This document shows, piece by piece, positions 9,166-17,681 of a stretch of 62,582 nt of DNA. The position numbers were made by a program, and so were the translations under genes. The stretch is taken from the NCBI GenBank assembly GCA_021323375.2, contig JAJPCT020000025.1:24001-86582 (forward strand), read 5' to 3'. This DNA comes from Candidatus Wolframiiraptor gerlachensis (lineage in GTDB: Archaea > Thermoproteota > Nitrososphaeria_A > Caldarchaeales > Wolframiiraptoraceae). The notes under the pieces were generated by a model. That model made no database searches. It had not been told where the DNA came from and saw only the letters and a program-made list of their open reading frames with translations. How positions within the stretch are numbered: the stretch's first letter is position 1; each line of letters starts with the position of its first letter.

Positions 9166-9334
9166 ATGGGACAAAGTGTCTGTGTGTTGTCAGAGGAAGA
9201 TGCTCGAGAGGTTTTGCTATATCTACGACCGCGTTAAGAGTGTACGTAAGCTCACTGAAATGTTTCGGGTCAGTAAGTCCTCTGTATATAGAATACTCCG
9301 CGGTGAACAGGTAGTACCTTTAACTAACACTTAG
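9166..9334 (+). pseudogene. Small helix-turn-helix gene remnant
   Basis: A reading from ATG 9166 gives an acidic N terminus (LSEEDAREVLLY) and soon stops; one base out of phase the sequence continues as YDRVKSVRKLTEMFRVSKSS and VYRILRGEQ, a clear helix-turn-helix. A TATA-like ATAAAAT precedes it. The two parts fit one small DNA-binding protein with a frameshift near 9215. The partner or target is unknown. Confidence 0.4.
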
Positions 9335-9456
9335 AATAATGACCTAAGTTATTTTACTTATTGTTTTACTATGTTTTATTACTTATATAGTGCAATAACC
9401 CTAGTTTACAATAAAAATATAGTGCCTTAAATAGTGTATAAGGCGGGTGCTTCAGA

Positions 9457-10247
9457 GTGGCTCAGTCTATTAAACCACGTGTTTTGATGCTTGGCCTTTT
9501 ACCTATTGTTGTCAACGCTATCTTTACGCCTATGATCATAGGGGCTCTTGTCGGATTTAGAGAGTTTGCTAAGAACAGTGTGTACCACATTTTTCTCTAT
9601 GGGCCTTATCTGTGGAGCATCTATGACGTTGTCTTTGCTTATTTAGCGTTCATGTTTTTAAGAGTGAAGGAGAGAATATCAGGGAAATTCTTGGTGGAAT
9701 AAGAGATAAACCACTACTCTCAACAACCATAGCTATTGGGCTAGTTGTAGTGTGCATGCCTCTTAGCTATGGATTGTCGCTAGTATTTGGCAGCGGCTAC
9801 GATACTAGTATCTTTAAGGCATTACCACTTCATGTACTACTATATCTAGCTACTATCGGCTCTATTATAGCTGGTGCTTGCGAAGAGCTTACTTGGAGAG
9901 GTTATTTATTAACTAGGCTTGAAAAGCTCACTGGTAAGACAATTGTAGCTGTTGTTATCCAAGCAGTTCTATTTGGCTTTTACCATGGATTCACGATGTA
10001 TGCACTCTCTGTAATGATATTCGGCCTCATAACAGGCTTGATCTACGCTAAGTCCAGAAGGTTGATACCACTAATAATAGGTCATACTAGGAGACGGCAT
10101 CCCAAGAACCGCTCTAGAGCCTTAGTGAGCGTTTTACAAGTCTTTGACAGGATTACAAGTGAGCTTGGGTACGAAACTGAGCTAGAGCGTGTTGCTGTAA
10201 TTAAGCGTTCAGCTGTTAGACTCTTTGGCAGTGACAGGGAAACCTAG
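9457..10247 (+). pseudogene. CPBP (CAAX-type) membrane protease, frameshifted, with a TFB-like tail
   Basis: The first frame (9457-9702) encodes two membrane segments; a shift near 9660-9700 leads into the second frame, in which CEELTWRGYLL (EExxxR), FGFYHG and a final IPLIIGH are the conserved CPBP/Abi motifs. After that histidine the sequence abruptly becomes basic and ends with RALVSVLQVFDRITSELG and a following helix, resembling the first cyclin repeat of transcription factor B. This suggests a deletion fused two unrelated genes. Base composition is AT-richer than the core genes. The stretch 10248-10372 shows only a GAGCATATGCTC palindrome. Confidence 0.6.
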
Positions 10248-10372
10248 ATCAACCCTGAATAGAGCTCGCACCCTTATGCTAATGTTGCTTAAATGTGAGC
10301 ATATGCTCCCGACAAATTCGAATAAATCAGTGTTTTCTATGAAAACGAAATAAAATAATGCGGGTTATCGTG

Positions 10373-10475
10373 TGCCGGGGCCGGGATTTGAACCCGGGAC
10401 AACGGGGTTCCATCCTCTGACCAGGCTTTGGGAGGATTATGAGCCCCGCACTCTACCAGGCTGAGTTACCCCGGC
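10373..10475 (-). tRNA. tRNA-Met (CAU), elongator type, with intron
   Basis: Acceptor GCCGGGG/CCCCGGC with discriminator A, anticodon loop CUCAUA-A interrupted after position 37 by a 29 nt intron (10409-10437). T-arm CCGGGTTCAAATCCCGG. The 5' end (GCCGGGG) is unlike the archaeal initiator, so I call it elongator tRNA-Met. No encoded CCA. The interval 10476-10760 holds no gene I can support. Confidence 0.9.
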
Positions 10476-10771
10476 GCCTAAATCTCCATGCATCACATTT
10501 ATTAGTTTTTGCGAGTGATTATTTAGGGTTTTAGGCGGCTTAGCGCCCTTTGAAGCCTATCTTCAATCCTTAATGTTTTCCAGGTGAGGGTGGCTATTAA
10601 CGCCTTTAAGTAATATTCATCTCCCTGACGGAAGATCTCCGCATCTCCTCGGCAAGAAAACCTATTTCATCCCCGCATTTCCCCATTATCCTCACAATAT
10701 TTTCTCAGCCTAGGTAAAAGGTCCTATGCTAGCCTCATAGACAGAATGTTCAACAGGATCTCTAGGGCATC

Positions 10772-11308
10772 ATATATCCGAAGTATCGTGGCATAGAATT
10801 GGGCGCGATGCTCGTCAGGGGGACTACGCTCCTAGCCGGGACACCATATGTCAATGTGCTCGCACCCATGGCCAGATACAATCCATTCTTCGATAAGGCC
10901 GGCATGAGGAGGGTAGAATACAAGTCCAAGTCATGAAAAGATATTGAGAAGCTTCTTGAGAGGCTGAGGATGCTCGGGCTTAATCCAGACCTCATAACAT
11001 CAAGGGCCTATATTAGGAAGGTTTTCAGGGCCATGGATAGGAGGGGACTGAGAAGCATGGCCACCATCACTGAGAGAATCGCAAGATCCAAGATGATGAG
11101 CGCCGAGAAGGTGGAGAGGATAGGGAGGCTTAGCCACGGCGCGATAATCGAGGCCCTAGCCAGGATCCGGGCTAAACGAAAATACTTCGTCTGGAGAAAC
11201 TCGGCAATATTATCTCCAGCCGATGAGATTCTTGGGAAAGGTGCGAGCAACATACAGCCCTGTTATGTTTATGCAGCCCGCTTTCAGCCAACCCTTATAC
11301 GGCTATAA
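10772..11308 (+). pseudogene. Decayed GNAT-like acetyltransferase region
   Basis: The reading beginning IYPKYRGIELGAMLV matches the acetyl-CoA binding 'HPxYRGxGLG' loop of GNAT acetyltransferases and is followed by LAPMARYNPFFDKAGM. An in-frame TGA at 10934-10936 interrupts it, after which the same frame continues as a helical, Arg-rich protein to 11308. No valid start is visible upstream. It may be the acetyltransferase part of an archaeal ABC-ATPase/GNAT fusion protein, but no ATPase motif is present. Confidence 0.4.
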
Positions 11309-11329
11309 TCCTCGAGTTATCTCATCGGG

Positions 11330-11599
11330 CGGAGGCTGAGCGTCAAGCTTAGGCTGCCGGAGCCCCTAGTCAAGAGCATAAGGAGTAGGGTCATCGCATT
11401 CCTCATCGACAACCGGGTTAAGGATTATATTGGAGATATATTCGAGACGTTCTCGGCGAGATCCGATTAGATAATCTGAAGGGAGCTCTACTGCGAATAC
11501 TGCAAGTCATTCGTGTGTGGGCACACGAAATATGCTGAGAAGATCTATGTAAAGCATGGCCCCTCGATCACGTGGACGTCGGGGGATAACGACCTCTAG
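11330..11599 (+). pseudogene. Zinc-finger-bearing coding remnant
   Basis: Two open stretches separated by in-frame stops near 11470. The second contains LYCEYCKSFVCGHTKY, a CxxC plus Cys/His cluster. It reads like protein but has no start and no family I recognise; together with 10772-11308 it forms one decayed block. Confidence 0.3.
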
Positions 11600-11602
11600 C
11601 CT

Positions 11603-12724
11603 TTAACCATATGACATTCTCTCGAGATAGAGAAGCCTCCTTAGAGCCTCCTTCCTCTCCTCGGCATTTATCTCAGCCCCTTCCAAGACCTGTTGCATGA
11701 ATGATATCGCCTCATCATATGTTCTCCGTGAGACCGGATATGGAACGCCATCCTTCCCGCCCACAGCAAAGCTGAACTTCACAGGATCCCTCCAGTCTAT
11801 CTTCACGCCATAGATTAGGGCGGAGATTAGGGCGAGAGCCCGAAGCGTGGAAGGCCCAATCCCCCTAATCTCGACAAGCTCTTCATATTTCCTTGGCCTA
11901 ACATCATAAGCCCTCTTAATTGCCTTCCAATCTATCCTCCTCGGCATCTTCAGGAAGCTTGGGAGCTCCTTGACAGGGATAGCCTCATCGCCCTCGATTG
12001 ACGCTGACAGCGTCTCCTGCCCACGCAACACGAGATTCAATAATCTTATCAGGGTGTTCGGCTTCTCGGAGACGAGGTCAACGGAGGCCTTCCTCGCCTC
12101 CTCGCTCTCCCTTGAGACCATGTTCAGCACGATCTTCTCCCTCCTTATCGAGGCTATTGCCGCATGCGGCTCGACGACGAAGCACTCAACCCTCTCACCA
12201 AGCCAATGATATCTCCTCGCATATCCCTGATCCGGGCTCATACCCTGCTGGATGACCGCCCACTCGCCATCCTCCGTGAATATTATCGCGTGGTGGTAGA
12301 TCTGGTAGCCATCCTGAAGGACCGCATTATCCACCTTCGCAGCGAGCCTACTCGCCCTGATAAGCTTGGCGGCCTTATCCTCATCGATCCCGGATCTCAT
12401 TATCTGCTCTGGAACCCTCCTGCTCATCATCCCCTTGCCGCCTGCAACCGCGACCCCATGAACATCTAGACTCAAAGCCTCCCTCAAGGCCCCGACAACA
12501 GTGGTCGTGAGGCCGCTTGAGTGCCAGTCGAATCCCAAGGCGCATCCAAGCGACTGGAACCAGTATGGGTCGCTGAGCCTTCTGAGAAGCTCCCTCCGTC
12601 CATAATCATCCACGATGACCTTCGCGATCGCATATGCCATCCTCCTCATCCTGGCCATGAGCCACGCCGGAGCCCTACCCTCGTGGAGAGGCAGATCCGT
12701 TACACCCGAGAGCTTCATTGCCAC
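11603..12724 (-). CDS. DUF763 family protein
   Basis: 373 residues, typical of DUF763. Characteristic sequence includes TDLPLHEGRAPAWL, the region around LGCALGFDWHSSG, and LQDGYQIYHHAIIF. Residues about 285-303 (VEIRGIGPSTLRALAL) look like a helix-hairpin-helix, suggesting a link to nucleic acids. The biochemical function of the family is not established to my knowledge. It is divergent from hppA. Confidence 0.88.
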   Translation of the reverse strand: MAMKLSGVTDLPLHEGRAPAWLMARMRRMAYAIAKVIVDDYGRRELLRRLSDPYWFQSLGCALGFDWHSSGLTTTVVGALREALSLDVHGVAVAGGKGMMSRRVPEQIMRSGIDEDKAAKLIRASRLAAKVDNAVLQDGYQIYHHAIIFTEDGEWAVIQQGMSPDQGYARRYHWLGERVECFVVEPHAAIASIRREKIVLNMVSRESEEARKASVDLVSEKPNTLIRLLNLVLRGQETLSASIEGDEAIPVKELPSFLKMPRRIDWKAIKRAYDVRPRKYEELVEIRGIGPSTLRALALISALIYGVKIDWRDPVKFSFAVGGKDGVPYPVSRRTYDEAISFMQQVLEGAEINAEERKEALRRLLYLERMSYG

Positions 12725-12832
12725 GCCCAGACAAATACTGGGATTCTCGGGATTTAACAGTTATCGGCCTGTATCATGACGGTGGTAAGGTTTATGAGTT
12801 AAGCAGTCCGGCCTCTAGGCGACCGGTGATAC

Positions 12833-15073
12833 ATGAGCATGCTGCTCTCCGGTCCCTCATTAACGGTTGTCATCATGGCGATCACCTTCGGCATCATCGG
12901 CGTTGTTGCCGCCATACTTCTCTACGCAATTGTCCGTAGATACCCGATGGGAAGTAGGGAGATGATAAGTATCTGGGAGGCTATCAGGGAGGGCTCTAGG
13001 GCATACATGAACAAGCAGATCAGGACCATAATGCTCTTCACGCTCGGGCTCGCCATCGTGATCGCTGTGATGATCTACACCATTTACACGGCCGCAATGA
13101 ATGTTGATCCGGGGATAGCTACTAGAGAGGCGTTTCTCACAAGCCTCTCGACCCTGATCGGCGGCGGCGCATCGGTCGCGGCGGCATTCTTCAGCATGGA
13201 TGCTTCAACAAGAACCAATGTCAGAACTACTGAGGCCGCTAAACGCGGCAGCCTCGCAGCCCTAAGGGTCGCGGTCCTAGGCGGAGGGGTGCTCGGCTTC
13301 TCGGTCTATAGCTTAAGCCTGCTCGGGCTCGCGATCCTATTCCTCGCCTACTCGCTCCTAGCCGCAGGCCTACCCGAGATGATCGAGTTCAGGATGGTTC
13401 TTGATGCTCTTGCAGGCTTCGCGTTCGGGGCAAGCCTCTCAGCACTCTTCGCCCAGCTGGGCGGCGGGATCTACACGAAGTCCGCAGACATAGGCGCTGA
13501 CCTCGTTGGAAAGATTGAGGCCGGGATACCAGAGGATGATCCGAGGAACCCGGCGGTCATCGCCGACCAAGTTGGAGATAATGTCGGCGACTGCGCGGGC
13601 AGAGGCGCCGACATCTTCGAATCAGTCACGGCCGAGACCCTTGGAGGAATGATCATAGGATGGGTCCTCTATGTCCTGACGCATGATCCGCTCTTCATGG
13701 TGCTGCCGCTCGCGATAGGTGCCGTCGGAGTAATCTCAACAGTCGCGGGTCTCGCGGCGATCCTCTCCTACAAGACCTTCAAGGAGCCCTTTGAGCCCTT
13801 TGCATTCGGCATAGTCGTAACAGCCATCGTCTCCATCATCGCGTATGCGGGCGTTGTCTACTGGCTCTTCCCAGTCCAGTGGCTCTACATGCTCGGAGCT
13901 GGTGCCGCTGGCATAATAGGCGCAACCCTAGTCGTCCTCTCGACTAACAGGTATACTGGTATGAGGAGCAGGGTTGTTAGGGAGGTTGCTGAGGCCTCTG
14001 TCAGCGGGCCGGCCCTAAACATCCTCGGAGGCCTCTCGGTTGGAATGAGGGCTGTCGCTGAGCCCATAATCATTATAGCCGCAGCCCTCGGCATCTCCTT
14101 CCTCTTCGGGAAACTCATGCCTATAGGCGGGATGGAGGGGGGATGGCTTACAGACTTCATTAAGGGGGTGTTCGGGACCGCGCTCGCCACGCGTGGAATG
14201 CTCTCGCTCACCGGGACCGTGATGACCCTGGATGGCGCCGGCCCGATAACCGACAACGCTGCCGGGATCGCCGAGATGTCCAGGCTCAGTAAGGAGATCA
14301 GGGATAACCTCGAGCCGCTAGACGCTGTTGGGAACACGACGAAGGCTCTCACGAAGGGATATGCCATGGGCTCAGCTACGATAGCGACGCTCCTCCTCTT
14401 CCAAGCATTCATCCAAGACTATGTGGCAAGGGAGGTTGGGATAACCACAATAACGCCTTCAGCCCTCCTAGAATCCATGGCCGCCTTCTTCAACGAGCTC
14501 ATACTCATCAAGCCCGGGATAATAATAGCCGCCCTGATCGGCGCCCTCTTACCATACCTATTTTCCGGAATAGCCTTAAAGGTGGTCACGCAGGCGGCCT
14601 TCAAGATGGTCGATGAAGTTCGGAGGCAGTTCAGGGAGATACCCGGCCTGCTAGATGGAAGCGGTAGGCCGGACTACTATAGGGCGGTCTCAATAGCAAC
14701 AGAGCATGCTCTCCGTGGAATGCTAGCACCCAGCCTGACAATAATCCTGACGCCGCTCATCATAGGCCTCCTCTTCGGGGGCCCGGGCGTCGGCGCGCTA
14801 GTAATCGGCGCAACCGCCTCCACAATCCCACTCGCGATAATGATGATGTGGGGAGGCGCTACCTGGGATAACGCGAAGAAGTTCATCGAGGCCGGGAACC
14901 TAGGTGGGAAGAGGTCGCCGGCTCACCAAGCGGCGGTCGTCGGAGATACCGTGGGAGATCCGCTAAAGGACACTGTCGGCCCATCACTACACATCCTGAT
15001 AAAGCTGCTGAATACCATCTCCCTAGTCTTCATACCCCTCTACATGCTCTGGCTGCTCCACGGAATCCTCTAA
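12833..15073 (+). CDS. hppA: Membrane-bound proton-translocating pyrophosphatase
   Basis: 746 residues with about 16 membrane helices. It couples pyrophosphate hydrolysis to ion pumping. Active-site motifs are GGIYTKSADIGADLVGK, DNVGDCAGRGADIFES, and near the C terminus VVGDTVGDPLKDTVGPS. The stretch GNTTKALTKGYAMGSA carries Lys where K+-dependent enzymes carry Ala, which indicates the K+-independent H+-pumping class. A TATA-like GGTTTATGAG lies about 40 bases upstream of the ATG. Confidence 0.97.
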   Translation: MSMLLSGPSLTVVIMAITFGIIGVVAAILLYAIVRRYPMGSREMISIWEAIREGSRAYMNKQIRTIMLFTLGLAIVIAVMIYTIYTAAMNVDPGIATREAFLTSLSTLIGGGASVAAAFFSMDASTRTNVRTTEAAKRGSLAALRVAVLGGGVLGFSVYSLSLLGLAILFLAYSLLAAGLPEMIEFRMVLDALAGFAFGASLSALFAQLGGGIYTKSADIGADLVGKIEAGIPEDDPRNPAVIADQVGDNVGDCAGRGADIFESVTAETLGGMIIGWVLYVLTHDPLFMVLPLAIGAVGVISTVAGLAAILSYKTFKEPFEPFAFGIVVTAIVSIIAYAGVVYWLFPVQWLYMLGAGAAGIIGATLVVLSTNRYTGMRSRVVREVAEASVSGPALNILGGLSVGMRAVAEPIIIIAAALGISFLFGKLMPIGGMEGGWLTDFIKGVFGTALATRGMLSLTGTVMTLDGAGPITDNAAGIAEMSRLSKEIRDNLEPLDAVGNTTKALTKGYAMGSATIATLLLFQAFIQDYVAREVGITTITPSALLESMAAFFNELILIKPGIIIAALIGALLPYLFSGIALKVVTQAAFKMVDEVRRQFREIPGLLDGSGRPDYYRAVSIATEHALRGMLAPSLTIILTPLIIGLLFGGPGVGALVIGATASTIPLAIMMMWGGATWDNAKKFIEAGNLGGKRSPAHQAAVVGDTVGDPLKDTVGPSLHILIKLLNTISLVFIPLYMLWLLHGIL

Positions 15074-15142
15074 TCACCTCATCCATTTTCCCCTAACTCG
15101 GCTATATTATCCCCAACTGCTCAGCCACCTTCACTGCCCGCC

Positions 15143-15676
15143 TCAGCGCGGATTCATAGGGCCCCCATTCTTGAAAATCCAGTTATTGACACCGCTTATC
15201 AGCACAGGCTCGATTTCGAAAACCTCCAACACCTCCTCCCTCCGAAAAGCCCTCAGATAATGCCCTGGATCCTTCAATATCAGAACCTGCTGATACTCCA
15301 CCTCATGCACATGCGTCAACGGATGGTCCTCAGCCGATACCACACCCAGAGTCAAGTGCTCTATATCTGATAAGCTGATCGAGCCTCTCATCCCACGACG
15401 CTTCCACTCCTCGACACAGGCATTGAAGTAGTCAATGAAATCCCTGAGATAGGGCCTGCCATAATTATAGTACATGAGGACTATCGGGTGGTTGAACCAG
15501 CCGCGCCTCACATCCCTTATCAAGCCCATCTTGCGGAGAATAGCCATTATAACCTGCTTCGCCTCCATCCTCTGCTTTCTCAGCCGCCTATCATCCAATA
15601 CTCGCGAAGACATGCGCCAGTCCACGTAGGGTCTGAAAACCCGCATACCCCAAGCTGAGGAAAACCAGCGCATCAA
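15143..15676 (-). CDS. Pyrimidine dimer DNA glycosylase-like family protein
   Basis: 177 residues. The N-terminal pattern VFRPYVDWRMSSRVLDDRR, with RKQRMEAKQ and GWFNHPIVLMYYNYG, matches the family related to T4 endonuclease V (PF03013-like, also called MSMEG_6728 family). Those enzymes act on UV photoproducts, but activity in this wider family is unproven. A possible internal start (ATG at 15649) gives MRVFRPYV as N terminus, which fits the family better. Downstream 15677-15857 has no gene. Confidence 0.65.
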   Translation of the reverse strand: MMRWFSSAWGMRVFRPYVDWRMSSRVLDDRRLRKQRMEAKQVIMAILRKMGLIRDVRRGWFNHPIVLMYYNYGRPYLRDFIDYFNACVEEWKRRGMRGSISLSDIEHLTLGVVSAEDHPLTHVHEVEYQQVLILKDPGHYLRAFRREEVLEVFEIEPVLISGVNNWIFKNGGPMNPR

Positions 15677-15857
15677 AAATCTTCAAGCAAGTCCGTAGCC
15701 GCCTGTGATGAGGCCTCTGCAGCACCTAAGAGGTTGAGCCCTACAAATTTCTTAGGCAGACCTCAACCCAAGCCTTAAAAGCCTCAAAAACCCTAGGAGC
15801 GGAACACAAGTTTGAGATTAAAATATCTGGTGTGGGAGAATTAGTTTCTGGGAGGGT

Positions 15858-15965
15858 GCGGGGGTAGCCAAGCCTGGTCAACGGCGGCGGGCTCAAGATC
15901 CCCTTGCAAGATGGGTGACCCGCTCCCGCAGGGGTTCGTGGGTTCGAATCCCACCCCCCGCACCA
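15858..15965 (+). tRNA. tRNA-Leu (CAA) with intron, CCA encoded
   Basis: Acceptor GCGGGGG/CCCCCGC, discriminator A at 15962, CCA at 15963-15965. Anticodon CAA at 15894-15896, with a 20 nt intron at 15898-15917 after position 37. It has the long class II variable arm. The intron lies at the canonical archaeal site for the splicing endonuclease. Confidence 0.94.
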
Positions 15966-15996
15966 CCTCTGAGCAATTATGCTGGATGACATGTCC

Positions 15997-16518
15997 TCAT
16001 CGGCTTTTCAGCGCCTCGAGTATCCGTGCATGCCTTTTCTCATCCTCCGCCATCCACTCTATGATCATCTTGAGGCAGTTTGCCTCAGGCCTAGCCTCCA
16101 ATAGCATCTTTATTGCCTCCGCCTGGAGCATCATCAAATACTCCTCCATGACGGCGCTCTCCAAGTCTGCCAGCGACTCTATCATGGATGCCAGCTCCTC
16201 TCTCGTGAGCCTGCTGGTCTGAGCAAGTTCGCGATCCACGCCCCGCATCGTTGTGGCCCAGAGCTCTCCAGCAACCCGCCTACACTCCTCCAGGTCCATC
16301 GCCCCCGCGCCTAGGGCCGCGGCCATGCTCTTTAGCGCATCTGCATGTTTCCACGAGTCATCCGCTATATAGCCCAGCACGGCCTTCAGGATGGAGTCCC
16401 CAGCCCTCTCCGCCATGTGCTTATAGGCCTCCGCCACCCGCTCCTCCAAAACCCCACAGCAATAAATCAGCTTGAGAAGCTCATCCCCGCTGATGCCGCT
16501 CATGGAAACTAACCCCAT
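15997..16518 (-). CDS. Ferritin-like four-helix protein A
   Basis: 173 residues, all-helical, with Glu and His pairs spaced as in ferritin-like/rubrerythrin bundles: LEERVAEAYKHMAERAG, DDSWKHADALKSM, EEYLMMLQAEAIKML and AEDEKRHARIL (ExxxH-type iron ligands). It probably binds a di-iron centre and may act in oxidative stress or iron handling. Divergently transcribed from a second ferritin-like gene at 16597, which shares the same overall pattern. Confidence 0.7.
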   Translation of the reverse strand: MGLVSMSGISGDELLKLIYCCGVLEERVAEAYKHMAERAGDSILKAVLGYIADDSWKHADALKSMAAALGAGAMDLEECRRVAGELWATTMRGVDRELAQTSRLTREELASMIESLADLESAVMEEYLMMLQAEAIKMLLEARPEANCLKMIIEWMAEDEKRHARILEALKSR

Positions 16519-16596
16519 CGCATGGGTAATAAAGTTTCCACGCTGTGCAATAACACATTTATTTCGGGGCGGCGGCGTTACCTCCGAGGCTTGTCC

Positions 16597-17076
16597 ATGT
16601 CTTCAATGGAGAATCTCTTAGAATTCATCCGCGAACAGATCAAGGTTGAGAGGGAGATCGTCAGATCCTTAGAGGAGTCTCTCCCCCGCATCGGCAGCCC
16701 GGCCATCAACACAGTCTTGAAGGGAATATCACATGACTCGATGAAGCATGCGGAGATGTATGAGGCGGTTGAGATGATGTTAACGAAGACCCGTCCACCC
16801 CTAAGCCACGAGACACTACATGAGCAGAGGGAGCTTATCGAGAGGCATATCGAGTATGAGTCTAGGCTGATAAGGAGGGTCGAGGAGATTCTGCCGGAGA
16901 TCGAAGACGAGAAGATTAAGCTTGTCCTAAACGCGATCCTAGCGGATGAGAGGAGGCATCACGAGCTACTGAAGAGGATCCTAGATGTGATAATCAGGGC
17001 TGAGGCTATGACATATGAGGATGAATGGGACATGATATGGAGGGATGTGCCCTTCCACGGCTCTCCAGGCGGATGA
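16597..17076 (+). CDS. Ferritin-like four-helix protein B
   Basis: 159 residues from ATG 16597; an earlier in-frame start at 16522 would overlap the promoter and is rejected (a TATA-like ACATTTATTT lies at about 16553-16562). Ligand-like clusters are EREIVRSLEESL, SHDSMKHAEMYEAV, EYESRLIRRVEEIL and LADERRHHELLKRIL. Likely a di-iron bundle, divergent from ferritin-like protein A; the pair may be co-regulated from the shared 78-base gap. Followed by a T-rich terminator. Confidence 0.7.
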   Translation: MSSMENLLEFIREQIKVEREIVRSLEESLPRIGSPAINTVLKGISHDSMKHAEMYEAVEMMLTKTRPPLSHETLHEQRELIERHIEYESRLIRRVEEILPEIEDEKIKLVLNAILADERRHHELLKRILDVIIRAEAMTYEDEWDMIWRDVPFHGSPGG

Positions 17077-17090
17077 CCCATCACTACCTT

Positions 17091-17122
17091 TTATATTTTT
17101 ATCTTTATTTATCTTTTTTACT
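17091..17122 (+). terminator. T-rich terminator
   Basis: Run of T clusters (CTTTTATATTTTTATC and further T runs) immediately after the ferritin-like gene stop, as expected for archaeal intrinsic termination. Confidence 0.5.
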
Positions 17123-17138
17123 TCAGGGCTCTATGCGT

Positions 17139-17555
17139 TTAGAGTCTTTTAAGGCTTGGAAGCATTATCACTAGCCCGATGATTATTAGGACTATTGCTA
17201 GGGCTGCCTGGATGGCGTGGATTATGCCGACCGGGTGGAGGATCCAAGAGATTGTCAGGGCTGTAGCTGAGCCGAGCATGGCCGCGCCTATGATCACGAG
17301 GATGAGGCCCACTATCAGGCTCGCGTGCCGCGAGATGTCGAAGCTCGCTATCGGTGGCTTCTCCTCGCCTGCCCTTGGCATTAACAGGACACCAAGAACG
17401 TAGAATATTATCATGAGCACAGGTGAGAGTATGAGGAGGATCACGGCGACAATCCTGAGAAGTGTTGCATCAACCCCGAGATACTCCCCAAGCCCGCCTA
17501 TAACCCCCGCGAGGACTTTATTCCTCGCCGACCTCTCAAGCCTCTTCGACGACAT
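17139..17555 (-). CDS. PspC-domain membrane protein
   Basis: 138 residues. The N-terminal PspC domain is recognisable by RSARNKVLAGVIGGLGEYLG and RIVAVILLILSP with a LLMPR end, followed by two more hydrophobic segments (about 78-100 and 110-132). PspC proteins sense or respond to envelope stress in bacteria; the role in archaea is unclear. Stands alone in its orientation. Confidence 0.85.
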   Translation of the reverse strand: MSSKRLERSARNKVLAGVIGGLGEYLGVDATLLRIVAVILLILSPVLMIIFYVLGVLLMPRAGEEKPPIASFDISRHASLIVGLILVIIGAAMLGSATALTISWILHPVGIIHAIQAALAIVLIIIGLVIMLPSLKRL

Positions 17556-17681
17556 GACTCAGCATTTATGTGTTTCATGGGTTATAAAGGCTTTCTAAAG
17601 CCGCGTGCGATCCGCATTGAGCCTGCAAGCCTAGTTGGGGATTCTCTAGAGCCAGTAAATCGTTATTAGGATTCCCGGCGA

